Part shown: one piece after another, positions 17,455 to 25,913 of the stretch
Layout: each line of letters opens with the position of its first letter
How positions within the stretch are numbered: position 1 is the stretch's first letter
Assembly: GCF_029167625.1 (NCBI RefSeq)
Contig: NZ_CP119145.1
Coordinates: 6,138,001 to 6,202,000 of the forward strand
Direction: 5' to 3'
Source of the DNA: Streptomyces sp. AM 4-1-1
GTDB lineage: Bacteria; Actinomycetota; Actinomycetes; Streptomycetales; Streptomycetaceae
DNA length: 64,000 nucleotides
The notes under the pieces: generated by a model
What the model was told of the DNA's origin: nothing
Seen by the model: the letters and a program-made list of their open reading frames with translations, nothing else
Database searches by the model: none
Made by a program: the position numbers and the translations under genes

Positions 17455-18414
17455 TCAAGCGGGTGCGAGCGCCGTCAGCCGGGCCATGTCCTCGGCGGAC
17501 AGCCGGATCTCCGCCGCACCGAGGTTCTCCGCCAGATGAGCGGGCGAACCGGTGCCCGGTGTCGGGCACAGCACGGGGGAGCGGTGCAGCAGCCAGGCGA
17601 GGGCGATCTGCCCGCGCGTGGCGCCGTACCGTTCGGCGATATCGGCGAGCGCCGCAGCGTCCTCACCGGTCAGCGCGCCGTTGGCCAGCGGAAACCAGGG
17701 CAGAAAGGCCAGGCCGTGGGCCTCGCACAGGTCCAGCACCGCGTCGGAGCCGCGGTCGAGGAGATTGAAGCGGTTCTGCACCGAGGCGATCCCGGTCAGG
17801 GAAAGGGCCTGCTCCAGCTGATCGGCGGTAAGCGTGTCCAGACCGATGAACCGGATCTTACCCTCCTGCCTCAGCGCGTCCAGGGCGCCCAACTGCTCCG
17901 CCATCGGCACGGCCGGATCGAACCGGTGGAGCTGGTAGAGATCGATCCGGTCCCTGCGCAGCCGCCGCAGGCTCGCCTCGCACATGGCCCGCAACCGCTC
18001 CGGTCGGCCCGCGACGTGCCAGGCGCTGTCGCTCGTACGCACCACACCGCCCTTGGTCGCCACCACCAGGTCGGCCGGGTACGGACGCAGCGCCTCGGCG
18101 ACCAGTTCCTCCGCCAGCCCGGGGCCGTAGTTGTCCGCGGTGTCGATCAGTGTCACGCCGCGCGACACCGCCCCCCGCAGCACGGCGACGGCGTCGGTAC
18201 GGTCGCCGCGCGGCCCCCAGTAGCCGGGCCCGGTCAGCTGGGCCGTACCGAAACCGAGCCGGCGCACCGGCAGCTCACCACCGAGCGCGAACACGTCACC
18301 GGAGGAGCGGGAGACATCCGGGAAGACGGAGAGACCGGCGGGACCGGCCGGATCAGCGGAACCGGCGGGACCGGAAGGACTCGAAGGAGCGGCGAAGGGG
18401 GGCACGCCACCCAC
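17455..18414 (-). CDS. Aldo/keto reductase
   Basis: A (beta/alpha)8 NADPH oxidoreductase: LPVRRLGFGTAQLTGPGYWG, VTLIDTADNYGPGLAEELVAEAL with catalytic Asp and Tyr, the VVATKGG lysine, DLYQLHRFDP and IRFIGLDTL. The start is uncertain. GTG at 18414 gives about 320 residues with a non-conserved Pro/Ala/Gly leader of roughly 40; homology really begins at DVFALGGELPVRRLGFG. It ends 14 bp before the ABC ATPase gene and is probably in the same message. Substrate unknown. Confidence 0.88.
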   Translation of the reverse strand: MGGVPPFAAPSSPSGPAGSADPAGPAGLSVFPDVSRSSGDVFALGGELPVRRLGFGTAQLTGPGYWGPRGDRTDAVAVLRGAVSRGVTLIDTADNYGPGLAEELVAEALRPYPADLVVATKGGVVRTSDSAWHVAGRPERLRAMCEASLRRLRRDRIDLYQLHRFDPAVPMAEQLGALDALRQEGKIRFIGLDTLTADQLEQALSLTGIASVQNRFNLLDRGSDAVLDLCEAHGLAFLPWFPLANGALTGEDAAALADIAERYGATRGQIALAWLLHRSPVLCPTPGTGSPAHLAENLGAAEIRLSAEDMARLTALAPA

Positions 18415-18454
18415 GGTAATCCCCGCCGCCGCGGCCCCCGTGTCGGCCCACCCG

Positions 18455-18522
18455 CCACCCCAGCCGCTCCAGCACCCCAGCCGCTCTACCACCCCGGTCG
18501 CTCCGCCACCCCGGTCGCGTTC
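18455..18522. repeat. Four 17-bp degenerate tandem repeats
   Basis: Units of the form CCACCCCAGCCGCTCCA occur four times in succession (18455, 18472, 18489, 18506), drifting from CAGCCGCTC to CGGTCGCTC. They lie in the divergent gap between the aldo/keto reductase and the DinB-like gene and are non-coding. Confidence 0.8.
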
Positions 18523-18602
18523 CGTCACCGTCCACCGTCCCCGGTCGTCCGCTGTCGCCTTTCTTCAAGACCGCCGCGAACCGTCGTCCTAGCGTGAAGC
18601 AC

Positions 18603-19187
18603 ATGAAGAACGCACACGCCCACCTGGCCGAATGCGCCGCCGAGGCCGCCCGCATCGCGCGCGGCGTCGACGCCGCACAGCTCACCTCGCCCGTCACTCC
18701 CTGCGCCGACTGGGACGTACGCGGGCTCGTCAACCACTGGGTGCTCTACACCTCGTACGGACTGGAGCACCGCGCCCGGCGCGCGGTGCTGCCGGACACG
18801 CTCACCACCCGCGACTTCACCGCGGACGGCGACTGGGCCGAGCGGTACGCCGCCGAGCTGGACCGGGCCGTCGCCGCCTGGGCCGACCCCGCGGTCTGGG
18901 AGGGTGAGATCGACCTCGGGGGCTCCCCGTCCCCGGCGCCGGCGGTCGCCGCCATGCTCACCGAGGAGCTGGCGCTGCACGGCTGGGACGTGGCCAGGGC
19001 CACCGGCCAGGACTTCCGGATCTCCGACGAAGCGGCGGCGTACCTCCTGGCGGGCGTCGACGAGCACGCCGCGCTCTACCGGCAGTACGAGGGCTACGCC
19101 GACGCGGTGCCCGTGGCCGGCCCGGCGACGCCCTTCACGCGCGCCCTGGCCCACAGCGGACGCGATCCGCACTGGACGGCCGCCTGA
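18603..19187 (+). CDS. TIGR03086/MDMPI-like DinB metal-binding protein
   Basis: A 194-residue protein of the mycothiol-dependent maleylpyruvate isomerase N-terminal family: CAAEAARIARGVDAAQL, TPCADWDVRGLVNHW and ELALHGWDVARATGQ carry the metal-ligand histidines. Many actinobacterial members are uncharacterised, and some use mycothiol. A GTG three codons upstream is possible. There is no Shine-Dalgarno, but TAGCGT lies seven bases before the ATG, suggesting a leaderless transcript. It converges with the sulfur operon end. Function otherwise unknown. Confidence 0.82.
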   Translation: MKNAHAHLAECAAEAARIARGVDAAQLTSPVTPCADWDVRGLVNHWVLYTSYGLEHRARRAVLPDTLTTRDFTADGDWAERYAAELDRAVAAWADPAVWEGEIDLGGSPSPAPAVAAMLTEELALHGWDVARATGQDFRISDEAAAYLLAGVDEHAALYRQYEGYADAVPVAGPATPFTRALAHSGRDPHWTAA

Positions 19188-19219
19188 GAACCCCGGCGCC
19201 CCGGTCCCGGCCGGCACCC

Positions 19220-19987
19220 TCAGGCGCCGGCCGAGACCGCCCGGTACGCCCGCGCCTCCTCGTACCGGTCCACCAGCAGTCGCGCCAGTTCCGGTGCCGG
19301 TCCCAGCACATCGGCGAGCACGTCCGCACCCGCCTCCCGGGCGCCCCGGGCGATGCGGTCCGGGAGGAAGCCGGGCGCGATGACATAGGGGGCCACGGCC
19401 ACCCGGCGCACACCGTCCGCCCGTAGCGCCCGCACCGCGTCCTCGGTCCGGGGCAGGGATGCGGAGGCGAACGCAGGCCGCACGGCGCACCAACCGGTGT
19501 GCCGCAGCTCCCGCGCGATTTCAGCGATCACTGCGATCGCCTCCGGGTCTGTGGAGCCCGCCGAGGCCAGGACGAGCCCGGTCGAGCTTCGGTCGCCGGG
19601 CCGCAGCCCGGCGAGATGGAGCCGCCACTGGAGCGCCGAGAGCAGCAGCGGTGACGGGCCCAGCACCTCGGCCTGCCTGACGCACAGCCGGGGCAGCCGC
19701 GGCCGGGCCTCGTCCAGCACCGCGGGGATGTCGGACTTGGCGTGGAACGCCCGGGTCAGCAGCAGCGGCAGGGCCACCACCTCCCGTACCCCCGGCTCCT
19801 TCGCCGCCTCGGCTTCCAGCCGGTCCAACACCTCCGTGACCGAAGGGGAGTTGAATTCGAGGAAGCCGGTCTCCACGCGCAGCTCGGGCCGCAGCGCACG
19901 CACCCGCGCGGTGAGCGCGCGCACGGTCGCGGCGTGCCGCGGGTCGCGGCTGCCGTGGGCGATGACTAGGAGGACCGGGGCGGGCAT
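19220..19987 (-). CDS. Sirohydrochlorin chelatase-like (CbiX/SirB family) protein
   Basis: A 255-residue two-domain chelatase fold. The N-terminal LLVIAHGSRDPRHAATV has the metal-binding His, and VALPLLLTRAFHAKSDIPAVL the second; the C-terminal half repeats the fold (VRRVAVAPYVIAPGFLPDRI). The family inserts Fe2+ (or Co2+) into sirohydrochlorin to make siroheme. It is the last gene of the sulfur operon, eight bases after the permease stop, so its likely job is supplying siroheme to the sulfite reductase encoded upstream. Cobalt chelation for B12 is the alternative, but no cob genes are near. Confidence 0.85.
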   Translation of the reverse strand: MPAPVLLVIAHGSRDPRHAATVRALTARVRALRPELRVETGFLEFNSPSVTEVLDRLEAEAAKEPGVREVVALPLLLTRAFHAKSDIPAVLDEARPRLPRLCVRQAEVLGPSPLLLSALQWRLHLAGLRPGDRSSTGLVLASAGSTDPEAIAVIAEIARELRHTGWCAVRPAFASASLPRTEDAVRALRADGVRRVAVAPYVIAPGFLPDRIARGAREAGADVLADVLGPAPELARLLVDRYEEARAYRAVSAGA

Positions 19988-19995
19988 GTCAGGAC

Positions 19996-20904
19996 TCAGT
20001 TCTTGACGAGGAGACCGCGGCTGCGCAGCACCCACCGCTCCAGCGGACTGAAGATCAGCAGGTCGATGGCGATACCGACGAACAGGATGAGGATGATCGC
20101 CAGGAAGACCCCGGGCATGTCGAAGTTGTTGCGGCCGTTCTCCAGCAACTGCCCGAGCCCCAGGCCGAGATCGGGTGACGAGGCGATGATCTCGGCGGCC
20201 ATCAGCGAGCGCCAGGAGAACGCCCAGCCCTGCTTGAGCCCCGCCAGATAGCCCGGCAGCGCGGCGGGCAGCACGATGTGCCAGGTCCCCCTGAGCCCGG
20301 TCGCGCCGAGCGTCCGGCCCGCCCGCAGGAACAGCGGCGGCACCTGGTCGACGCCGGACACCAGCCCGTTGGCGATCGAGGGGACCGCGCCCAGCAGGAT
20401 CACCGCGTACATCATCGAGTCGTTGAGCCCGAGCCAGATCACCGCCGGGGCCACCCACGCCACCGAGGGCAGCGACTGGAGCCCGGACAGGATCGGGCCG
20501 ATCGCCGCCCTGACGAGCTTCACCCGGGCGACCAGCAGACCCAGCGGCGTACCGATGGCGACGGCCAGCAGGAAACCGAGCAGGCCGCGCGACACACTGG
20601 TCCAGACGACCTCCAGCAAGGTCCCCTGCAACCACATGGTGGTCGCGCTGTCCCACACCGCGGACGGGGAGGGCAGCTTGTAGTCCTCGGTGACGTGCGC
20701 CTGGACCAGCAGCTGCCAGATGGCGAGCACCAGCACCACCGCGACCAGCGGCGGCAGCACCTTGCGGACCAGCACCTGGCCGATCGGGGTGCGACGCAGC
20801 TGCACGGCGTCCAGTGCGTCGAGACCGGCCTCAAGGCCGGCCAGATCGTCGGACTTGGCGCCGCCCGGCGTGATCTCGTCGGACTTGGTGTCAGTGCTGG
20901 CCAT
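19996..20904 (-). CDS. Sulfonate-type ABC transporter permease (SsuC-like)
   Basis: A 302-residue inner-membrane protein with about six helices. A cytoplasmic N-terminus of about 55 residues precedes VLPPLVAVVLVLAIWQLLV. The BPD_transp_1 motif with its EAA-loop is GRTLGATGLRGTWHIVLPAALPGYLAGLKQGWAFSWRSLMAAE. It matches the SsuC/TauC group for sulfonate, taurine or nitrate. Its ATG overlaps the end of the ATPase gene by 14 bases, so it is translationally coupled. Placement in the cys operon argues for organosulfur uptake. Confidence 0.92.
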   Translation of the reverse strand: MASTDTKSDEITPGGAKSDDLAGLEAGLDALDAVQLRRTPIGQVLVRKVLPPLVAVVLVLAIWQLLVQAHVTEDYKLPSPSAVWDSATTMWLQGTLLEVVWTSVSRGLLGFLLAVAIGTPLGLLVARVKLVRAAIGPILSGLQSLPSVAWVAPAVIWLGLNDSMMYAVILLGAVPSIANGLVSGVDQVPPLFLRAGRTLGATGLRGTWHIVLPAALPGYLAGLKQGWAFSWRSLMAAEIIASSPDLGLGLGQLLENGRNNFDMPGVFLAIILILFVGIAIDLLIFSPLERWVLRSRGLLVKN

Positions 20905-21682
20905 GACGGCGGATCTCCCCACGGAGTTGTTCGGTGATCTCGACGGACAGCTCCGCGACGGCGGTGTCCTCGATGCGGCGCGGGTGATCGATGTCGACCG
21001 TCCACTCCCGGGCGATCCGGCCCGGCCGGGACGACAGGAGCACGACCCGCTGGGCGAGCCGCACCGCCTCCCGGACGTTGTGGGTGACGAACAGCACGGC
21101 GGCGTTCGTCTCCCGCCAGATCCGGGTCAGTTCGTCGTGCAGCACGTCCCGGGTGATCGCGTCGAGCGCGGCGAACGGCTCGTCCATCAGCAGCAGTTGG
21201 CTGTCCTGGGCGAGCGCGCGGGCCATCGCGACGCGCTGCCGCATACCACCGGACAGCTCGTGCACCCGCTTTCCGTACGCCCCGCCGAGCCGGACGAGTT
21301 CGAGCAGCCGCTCCGCCTCCGGACGGCGGTCCGCCTTGGGCACGCCGCGCAGCCGCAGCGCGAGTTCGACGTTCTTGCCCGCGCTCAGCCACGGGAAGAG
21401 GGCGTGCTCCTGGAACATCAGGGCGGGCCGCCCGCCGGGGGTCTCGATCGACCCCGCGGTCGGACGGTCGAGCCCGGCCACCAGATTGAGCAGCGTCGAC
21501 TTCCCGCACCCGGAGGCCCCCAGGAGGGTGACGAACTCGCCGGGAGCGACATCGAGTGTGATGTCGTCCAGGACGAGCTGCTGCCCCGCCGGTCCGGAGA
21601 AGGACTTGGACACGTGCGCGATGCGAGCGGCGTGCTCGACCGCGAGACGGTCCTCGGACGTGGTGAGGGTGGTGGTCGCCAT
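20891..21682 (-). CDS. Sulfonate-type ABC transporter ATP-binding protein (SsuB-like)
   Basis: A 263-residue ABC ATPase. Walker A is LLGASGCGKSTLLN, the signature is HELSGGMRQRVAMARAL, Walker B is LLLMDEPFAALD, and the switch His is in VLFVTHNVREAV. RPALMFQEHALFPWLS is typical of SsuB/TauB/NrtD. I chose ATG at 21682, nine bases after AGGAGG; an in-frame GTG three codons upstream overlaps that site. It works with the adjacent permease and lipoprotein. Confidence 0.93.
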   Translation of the reverse strand: MATTTLTTSEDRLAVEHAARIAHVSKSFSGPAGQQLVLDDITLDVAPGEFVTLLGASGCGKSTLLNLVAGLDRPTAGSIETPGGRPALMFQEHALFPWLSAGKNVELALRLRGVPKADRRPEAERLLELVRLGGAYGKRVHELSGGMRQRVAMARALAQDSQLLLMDEPFAALDAITRDVLHDELTRIWRETNAAVLFVTHNVREAVRLAQRVVLLSSRPGRIAREWTVDIDHPRRIEDTAVAELSVEITEQLRGEIRRHGQH

Positions 21683-21739
21683 GGTCGTCACCTCCTGGGA
21701 ATCCTGGATCGGGTACGGGATCGGAATCGGTATCGGGCT

Positions 21740-22855
21740 CTACTCGGCGCCGAGGCCGGCGTCCGCGACCTCGGGCCTGCCCGCGGCCTTCAGGATCTTG
21801 TTCAGCGGCCTGAGGTCGTAGATGCCCTTCAGGTCGGGCTTCTCCAGCAGCCCGGCCTTCACCGCGTGGCCGGCCTGCGCGTCGAGAGTGGCGGCCAGCG
21901 GGTCGTCGGTGATCTGGATCGACTTCCACGCCGGGTCGAGGATCTCCGGCGCCAGCGCCTTGCCGGTCAGCGCCTTGAGCGCGGCGTTGGCGGACGCCTT
22001 CGCCTTCTCCGGGTTGGCGTTGATCCACGCGTTGGTGTTCACCGACCCGCGCAGCACCGCCTCGACGACGTCCGGGTGCTCCTTGAGGAACTTCTGCGAC
22101 ACGATGATGTTGGTGATCACGAACTTGTCGTCCGGCCACAGCGACGTCTCGTCGAGCAGTACCTTCGCGCCCTCCGAGACCAGCTTCGACGCGGTCGGTT
22201 CCGGCACCCACGCGCCGTCGATGGAGCCCGATCTGTACGCGTCCGGGGTGACCTTGTTGTCCGAGCGGACCACGGAGACGTCACCCTTGCCGCTCTGGGC
22301 GTCGACCTTCCAGCCCTTCTCGGCGATCCAGTTGAGGAACGCCACGTCCTGGGTGTTGCCGAGCTGCGGGGTGGCGATCTTCTTGCCCTTGAGGTCGTCC
22401 AGGGACTTGATCTTCTTGGGGTTGACGACCAGCCGTACCCCGCCGGACGCCGAACCTCCGATGATCCGCAGACTCTTGCCCTTGGACTTGGTGTAGCCGT
22501 TGATGGAGGGCGAGGGGCCGATGAAGCCGATGTCGATCGAACCGGCGTTCAACGCCTCGATCTCGGACGGCCCCGCGTTGAACGTCGAGGGCCGGACCGC
22601 CGTGCCGCCCAACTCCTTGGCTATCAGGCCCTCCTGGATACCCACCAGCGCGGTGGCGTGGGTCAGGTTGGGGAAGTAGCCGATCTTGACGGTGTCGGTG
22701 GAGAGCTTCTTGCCTCCGGCGGAGACGTTCGCCTTCTTGGCGTCGTCGTCCTTCGCCTCGGAGCCGTAACCGCAGGCGGTCAGCGCCACGGCGAGCAGCG
22801 GCAGGGCGGCGACGGCGGCGATGCCGCGGCGCAGGGGGGCGTGGGTGGCAGGCAC
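21740..22855 (-). CDS. Sulfonate-type ABC transporter substrate-binding lipoprotein (SsuA-like)
   Basis: A 371-residue lipoprotein. The signal peptide RRGIAAVAALPLLAVALTAC carries an LTAC lipobox, so the mature protein is anchored by Cys at about 28. It has the SsuA/THI5-like fold: VKIGYFPNLTHATALVGIQEGLIAKELG, AGPSEIEALNAGSIDIGFIGPSPSINGY, DGAWVPEPTASKLV. The family binds sulfonates, taurine, nitrate or thiamine precursors. Its place behind cysN points to sulfonates, but the ligand is inferred. GTG start at 22855 with GAGAGG upstream. Confidence 0.92.
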   Translation of the reverse strand: MPATHAPLRRGIAAVAALPLLAVALTACGYGSEAKDDDAKKANVSAGGKKLSTDTVKIGYFPNLTHATALVGIQEGLIAKELGGTAVRPSTFNAGPSEIEALNAGSIDIGFIGPSPSINGYTKSKGKSLRIIGGSASGGVRLVVNPKKIKSLDDLKGKKIATPQLGNTQDVAFLNWIAEKGWKVDAQSGKGDVSVVRSDNKVTPDAYRSGSIDGAWVPEPTASKLVSEGAKVLLDETSLWPDDKFVITNIIVSQKFLKEHPDVVEAVLRGSVNTNAWINANPEKAKASANAALKALTGKALAPEILDPAWKSIQITDDPLAATLDAQAGHAVKAGLLEKPDLKGIYDLRPLNKILKAAGRPEVADAGLGAE

Positions 22856-22979
22856 GGGAGGTGGTCCTCTCGTTGGCCCGGAACTCACGTCCCTCGGAAA
22901 TCCGGGGACGCGGCCGGGAAGTCGGCAGGTCTGCGTCTGAACGGGTGGTACGAGCGGGCGCGCAGGCAGTGCGCGTACG

Positions 22980-23081
22980 TCAGCGCGCACATCGTGCGAC
23001 CCCGCCCTGACCGCTGCCGAGGGCGCCGCTGCCGACCCGGCCGCCCTCCTTCGCGAACGTCGCGTACATGTCGATGCTCAT
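22980..23081 (-). CDS. Candidate 33-residue ORF coupled to cysN
   Basis: ATG at 23081 overlaps the cysN stop as TGATG. The frame runs 33 codons (starting MSIDMYATFAKEGGRVGS) to a TGA at 22980, in the 225-bp gap before the binding-protein gene. The composition is Gly-rich with one Cys near the end. I recognise no family. Overlap-coupled position and acceptable codon use support it; short length and lack of homology argue against. It may be a real small protein, or chance. Confidence 0.35.
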   Translation of the reverse strand: MSIDMYATFAKEGGRVGSGALGSGQGGVARCAR

Positions 23082-24412
23082 CAGAAGTCCCACTCCGCGT
23101 CGTCGTCCGGGGCGGCTTCGGTGACGACCGCGGCGAACGACTCGCCCGCCATGCCGGCGGCGAGCGTCGTGCCGTCCGCCGGATCGATCAGCAGGAACGA
23201 ACCGGTGCGCCGGGAGTCCGAGTAGGCGTCGAGCGCCAGCGGCTCGGCGGTACGGACGACGACGCGGCCGATGTCGTTGGCGACCAGCTGTCCGGGCGCC
23301 GGGTGCTGGGACAGATCGTCCAGGGTGAGCCTGGACGGGATGTCCTTGACGATCGCCTTGACCGTGCGGGTGGTGTGCTTGAGCAGCACCCGACGGCCGA
23401 CGGTGAGCGGCTGGTCGGCGACGTGGCAGACGGTCGCGAGGACGTCCTGGGTGACGGGCGGCACCGACGCGCTCGGCGCGATCAGGTCGCCGCGCGAGAC
23501 GTCCAGGTCGTCGGCGAGCCGCACGGTCACCGACTGCGGCGCCCACGCGACGTCGACGCTCTCGCCGAGCGCGTCGATCCCGGCGATCGTCGACGTCAGA
23601 CCCGAGGGCAGCACCGTGACGGGCTCACCGACCCGCAGCACACCGGAGGCGATCTGGCCGGCGTATCCCCGGTAGTCCGGGTGCTCCGCGGTCTGCGGAC
23701 GGATCACGTACTGCACCGGGAACCGGGCCGGGCACGCCGTCAGGTCATGGCTGACCGGGACGGTCTCCAGGTGCTCCAGAACGGTCGGGCCGCCGTACCA
23801 GTCCATGTTCGCGGACGGCTCCACCACGTTGTCGCCGGCCAGCGCGGAGATCGGGATGGCGGTGATCTCGGGCACGCCCAGCGTGGCGGCGTACGCGGTG
23901 AACTCCTCGGCTATCGCGGCGAACACGGGCTCCGCGTACTCGACGAGGTCCATCTTGTTGACCGCGAGCACGACGTGCGGGACGCGCAGCAGCGCGGCGA
24001 CGGCGGCGTGGCGGCGGGTCTGCTCGACGACACCGTTGCGGGCGTCGACGAGCACGACGGCCAGCTCCGCCGTCGACGCGCCCGTCACCATGTTGCGGGT
24101 GTACTGCACATGGCCCGGGGTGTCGGCGAGGATGAACCGGCGCCGGGGCGTGGCGAAGTAGCGGTACGCGACATCGATGGTGATGCCCTGCTCGCGCTCG
24201 GCCCGCAGCCCGTCCGTCAGGAGAGCGAGGTCGGGTGCCTCCTGGCCGCGGCCGAGCGAGACCCGCTCGACGGCTTCGAGCTGGTCCGTGAGGACCGACT
24301 TGGAGTCGTGCAGCAGACGTCCGACGAGGGTGGACTTGCCGTCGTCGACCGATCCCGCGGTGGCGAACCGCAGCAGCGTCGTGGTCGACAACGTCTCGGT
24401 GGTGGTGGTCAT
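23081..24412 (-). CDS. cysN: Sulfate adenylyltransferase, GTPase subunit
   Basis: A 443-residue GTPase partner of CysD that drives ATP + sulfate to APS. G1 is TAGSVDDGKSTLVGRLL, G3 is ADTPGHVQYTRNM, and G4 is VLAVNKMDLV. EF-Tu-like domains 2 and 3 follow (AGQIASGVLRVGEPVTVLPSG, IDPADGTTLAAGMAGESF). There is no C-terminal APS kinase domain, consistent with a separate cysC upstream. Its ATG directly abuts the cysD TAA, with no gap. Confidence 0.97.
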   Translation of the reverse strand: MTTTTETLSTTTLLRFATAGSVDDGKSTLVGRLLHDSKSVLTDQLEAVERVSLGRGQEAPDLALLTDGLRAEREQGITIDVAYRYFATPRRRFILADTPGHVQYTRNMVTGASTAELAVVLVDARNGVVEQTRRHAAVAALLRVPHVVLAVNKMDLVEYAEPVFAAIAEEFTAYAATLGVPEITAIPISALAGDNVVEPSANMDWYGGPTVLEHLETVPVSHDLTACPARFPVQYVIRPQTAEHPDYRGYAGQIASGVLRVGEPVTVLPSGLTSTIAGIDALGESVDVAWAPQSVTVRLADDLDVSRGDLIAPSASVPPVTQDVLATVCHVADQPLTVGRRVLLKHTTRTVKAIVKDIPSRLTLDDLSQHPAPGQLVANDIGRVVVRTAEPLALDAYSDSRRTGSFLLIDPADGTTLAAGMAGESFAAVVTEAAPDDDAEWDF

Positions 24413-25348
24413 TTAGAAGTACCCCTCGCGCTTGCGGTCTTCCATCGCGGCCTCGGACATCTTGTCGTCGGCGCGGGTCGCGCCCCGCTCGGTGAGCCGG
24501 GAGGCGGCGATCTCGGTGATCACGGCGGTCAGCGTGGTCGCGTCGGAGTCGACGGCGCCGGTGCAGGACATGTCGCCGACCGTGCGGTAGCGCACCGTGC
24601 GGGTCTCGACGTGCTCGCCGTCCTTGGGGCCGCCCCAGTCGCCGGCGGTCAGCCACATGCCGGACCGGTTGAAGACCTCGCGCTCGTGGGCGAAGTAGAT
24701 CTCGGGGAGCTCGATGCCCTCGCGCTCGATGTACTGCCAGACGTCCAGCTCGGTCCAGTTGGAGATCGGGAAGACCCGGACGTGCTCGCCGGGGGCGTGG
24801 CGGCCGTTGTACAGCTGCCACAGCTCGGGACGCTGGCGGCGCGGGTCCCACTGCGAGAACTCGTCGCGCAGCGAGAACACCCGCTCCTTCGCCCGTGCCT
24901 TCTCCTCGTCACGCCGGCCGCCGCCGAACACGGCGTCGAAGCGGTGCTGCTGGATCGCCTCGGTCAACGGCACGGTCTGGAGCGGGTTGCGGGTGCCGTC
25001 GGGCCGCTCGCGCAGCTTCCCGGCGTCTATGTACTCCTGTACGGAGGCGACGTGCAGCCGCAGTCCGTGCTCGGCGACGGTCCGGTCGCGGTAGGCCAGG
25101 ACCTCGGGGAAGTTGTGCCCGGTGTCGACGTGCAGCAGCGTGAACGGCACGGGCGCGGGTGCGAACGCCTTGAGCGCCAGGTGCAGCATCAGGATCGAGT
25201 CCTTGCCGCCGGAGAACAGGATCACCGGCCGCTCGAACTCCCCCGCCACCTCACGGAAGATGTGCACCGCCTCCGACTCCAGCGAGTCGAGGTGGCTCAG
25301 TGCGTAGGGATTGTCGGTGCCTTCCGACAGCGTGGTGGCGGTCGTCAT
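24413..25348 (-). CDS. cysD: Sulfate adenylyltransferase, small subunit
   Basis: A 311-residue PP-loop ATP pyrophosphatase. The PP-loop is VILFSGGKDSILMLHLALKAF, with LLHVDTGHNFPEVLAYRDR, FGGGRRDEEKARAKERVFS and PISNWTELDVWQYI, all diagnostic of CysD. It makes APS together with CysN. The start overlaps the cysC stop by four bases (ATGA). Confidence 0.97.
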   Translation of the reverse strand: MTTATTLSEGTDNPYALSHLDSLESEAVHIFREVAGEFERPVILFSGGKDSILMLHLALKAFAPAPVPFTLLHVDTGHNFPEVLAYRDRTVAEHGLRLHVASVQEYIDAGKLRERPDGTRNPLQTVPLTEAIQQHRFDAVFGGGRRDEEKARAKERVFSLRDEFSQWDPRRQRPELWQLYNGRHAPGEHVRVFPISNWTELDVWQYIEREGIELPEIYFAHEREVFNRSGMWLTAGDWGGPKDGEHVETRTVRYRTVGDMSCTGAVDSDATTLTAVITEIAASRLTERGATRADDKMSEAAMEDRKREGYF

Positions 25349-25890
25349 GCCGCGCCCCTCTCGATGAGCAGCGCGTGAAGCGCCGCGGCGGACTCCTGCA
25401 CGGTCTGCTGGTGCGACTCGATCCGCAGATCCGGGGACTCGGGCTCCTCGTAGGGGTCGTCCACCCCGGTGAGGCCGCTGAGTTCACCCGCGGCCTGCTT
25501 GGCGTACAGCCCCTTCACGTCCCGTTCGGAGCAGACCTCGACCGGTGTCGCGACGTGCACTTCGAGGTAGGGGGTGCCTTCCGTCCGGTGGCGCTTGCGC
25601 ACCGCGTCCCGGCTGTCCGCGTACGGTGCGATGACCGGCACGAGCACCTTCACGCCGTTGGCCGCGAGCAGTTCGGCGACGAAGCCGATCCGCTGCACAT
25701 TGGTGTGCCGGTCCTCGCGGGAGAAGCCGAGGCCCGCGGAGAGGAATTCCCTGACCTCGTCGCCGTCGAGGACCTCCACCCGGTGGCCGTCGGCCCGCAG
25801 CCGTCCCGCCAGCTCGTACGCGATGGTGGTCTTGCCCGCGCTCGGCAGTCCGGTGAGCCAGACGGTGGCGCCCGTCTCCGTCACGCTCAT
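25345..25890 (-). CDS. cysC: Adenylylsulfate kinase
   Basis: A 181-residue APS kinase. P-loop is VWLTGLPSAGKTTIA, then VEVLDGDEVREFLSAGLGFSREDR and a C-terminal DDPYEEPESPDLRI. It phosphorylates APS to PAPS. I chose ATG at 25890, seven bases after AGGAGAT; an ATG at 25914 overlapping the cysH stop lacks a ribosome site. CysH here looks like the APS-reducing type, so PAPS may be made mainly for sulfation rather than assimilation. Confidence 0.95.
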   Translation of the reverse strand: MSVTETGATVWLTGLPSAGKTTIAYELAGRLRADGHRVEVLDGDEVREFLSAGLGFSREDRHTNVQRIGFVAELLAANGVKVLVPVIAPYADSRDAVRKRHRTEGTPYLEVHVATPVEVCSERDVKGLYAKQAAGELSGLTGVDDPYEEPESPDLRIESHQQTVQESAAALHALLIERGAA

Positions 25891-25913
25891 CGATATCTCC
25901 TGATCGTTCGTCA

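Noticed and set aside
20690..25378. A 1562-codon open frame on the plus strand across the sulfur operon
   Set aside because: It is the antisense of well-identified cysN, cysD, ssu and related genes. High G+C removes stop codons, and its product is Arg/Gly/Val-rich with no domain.
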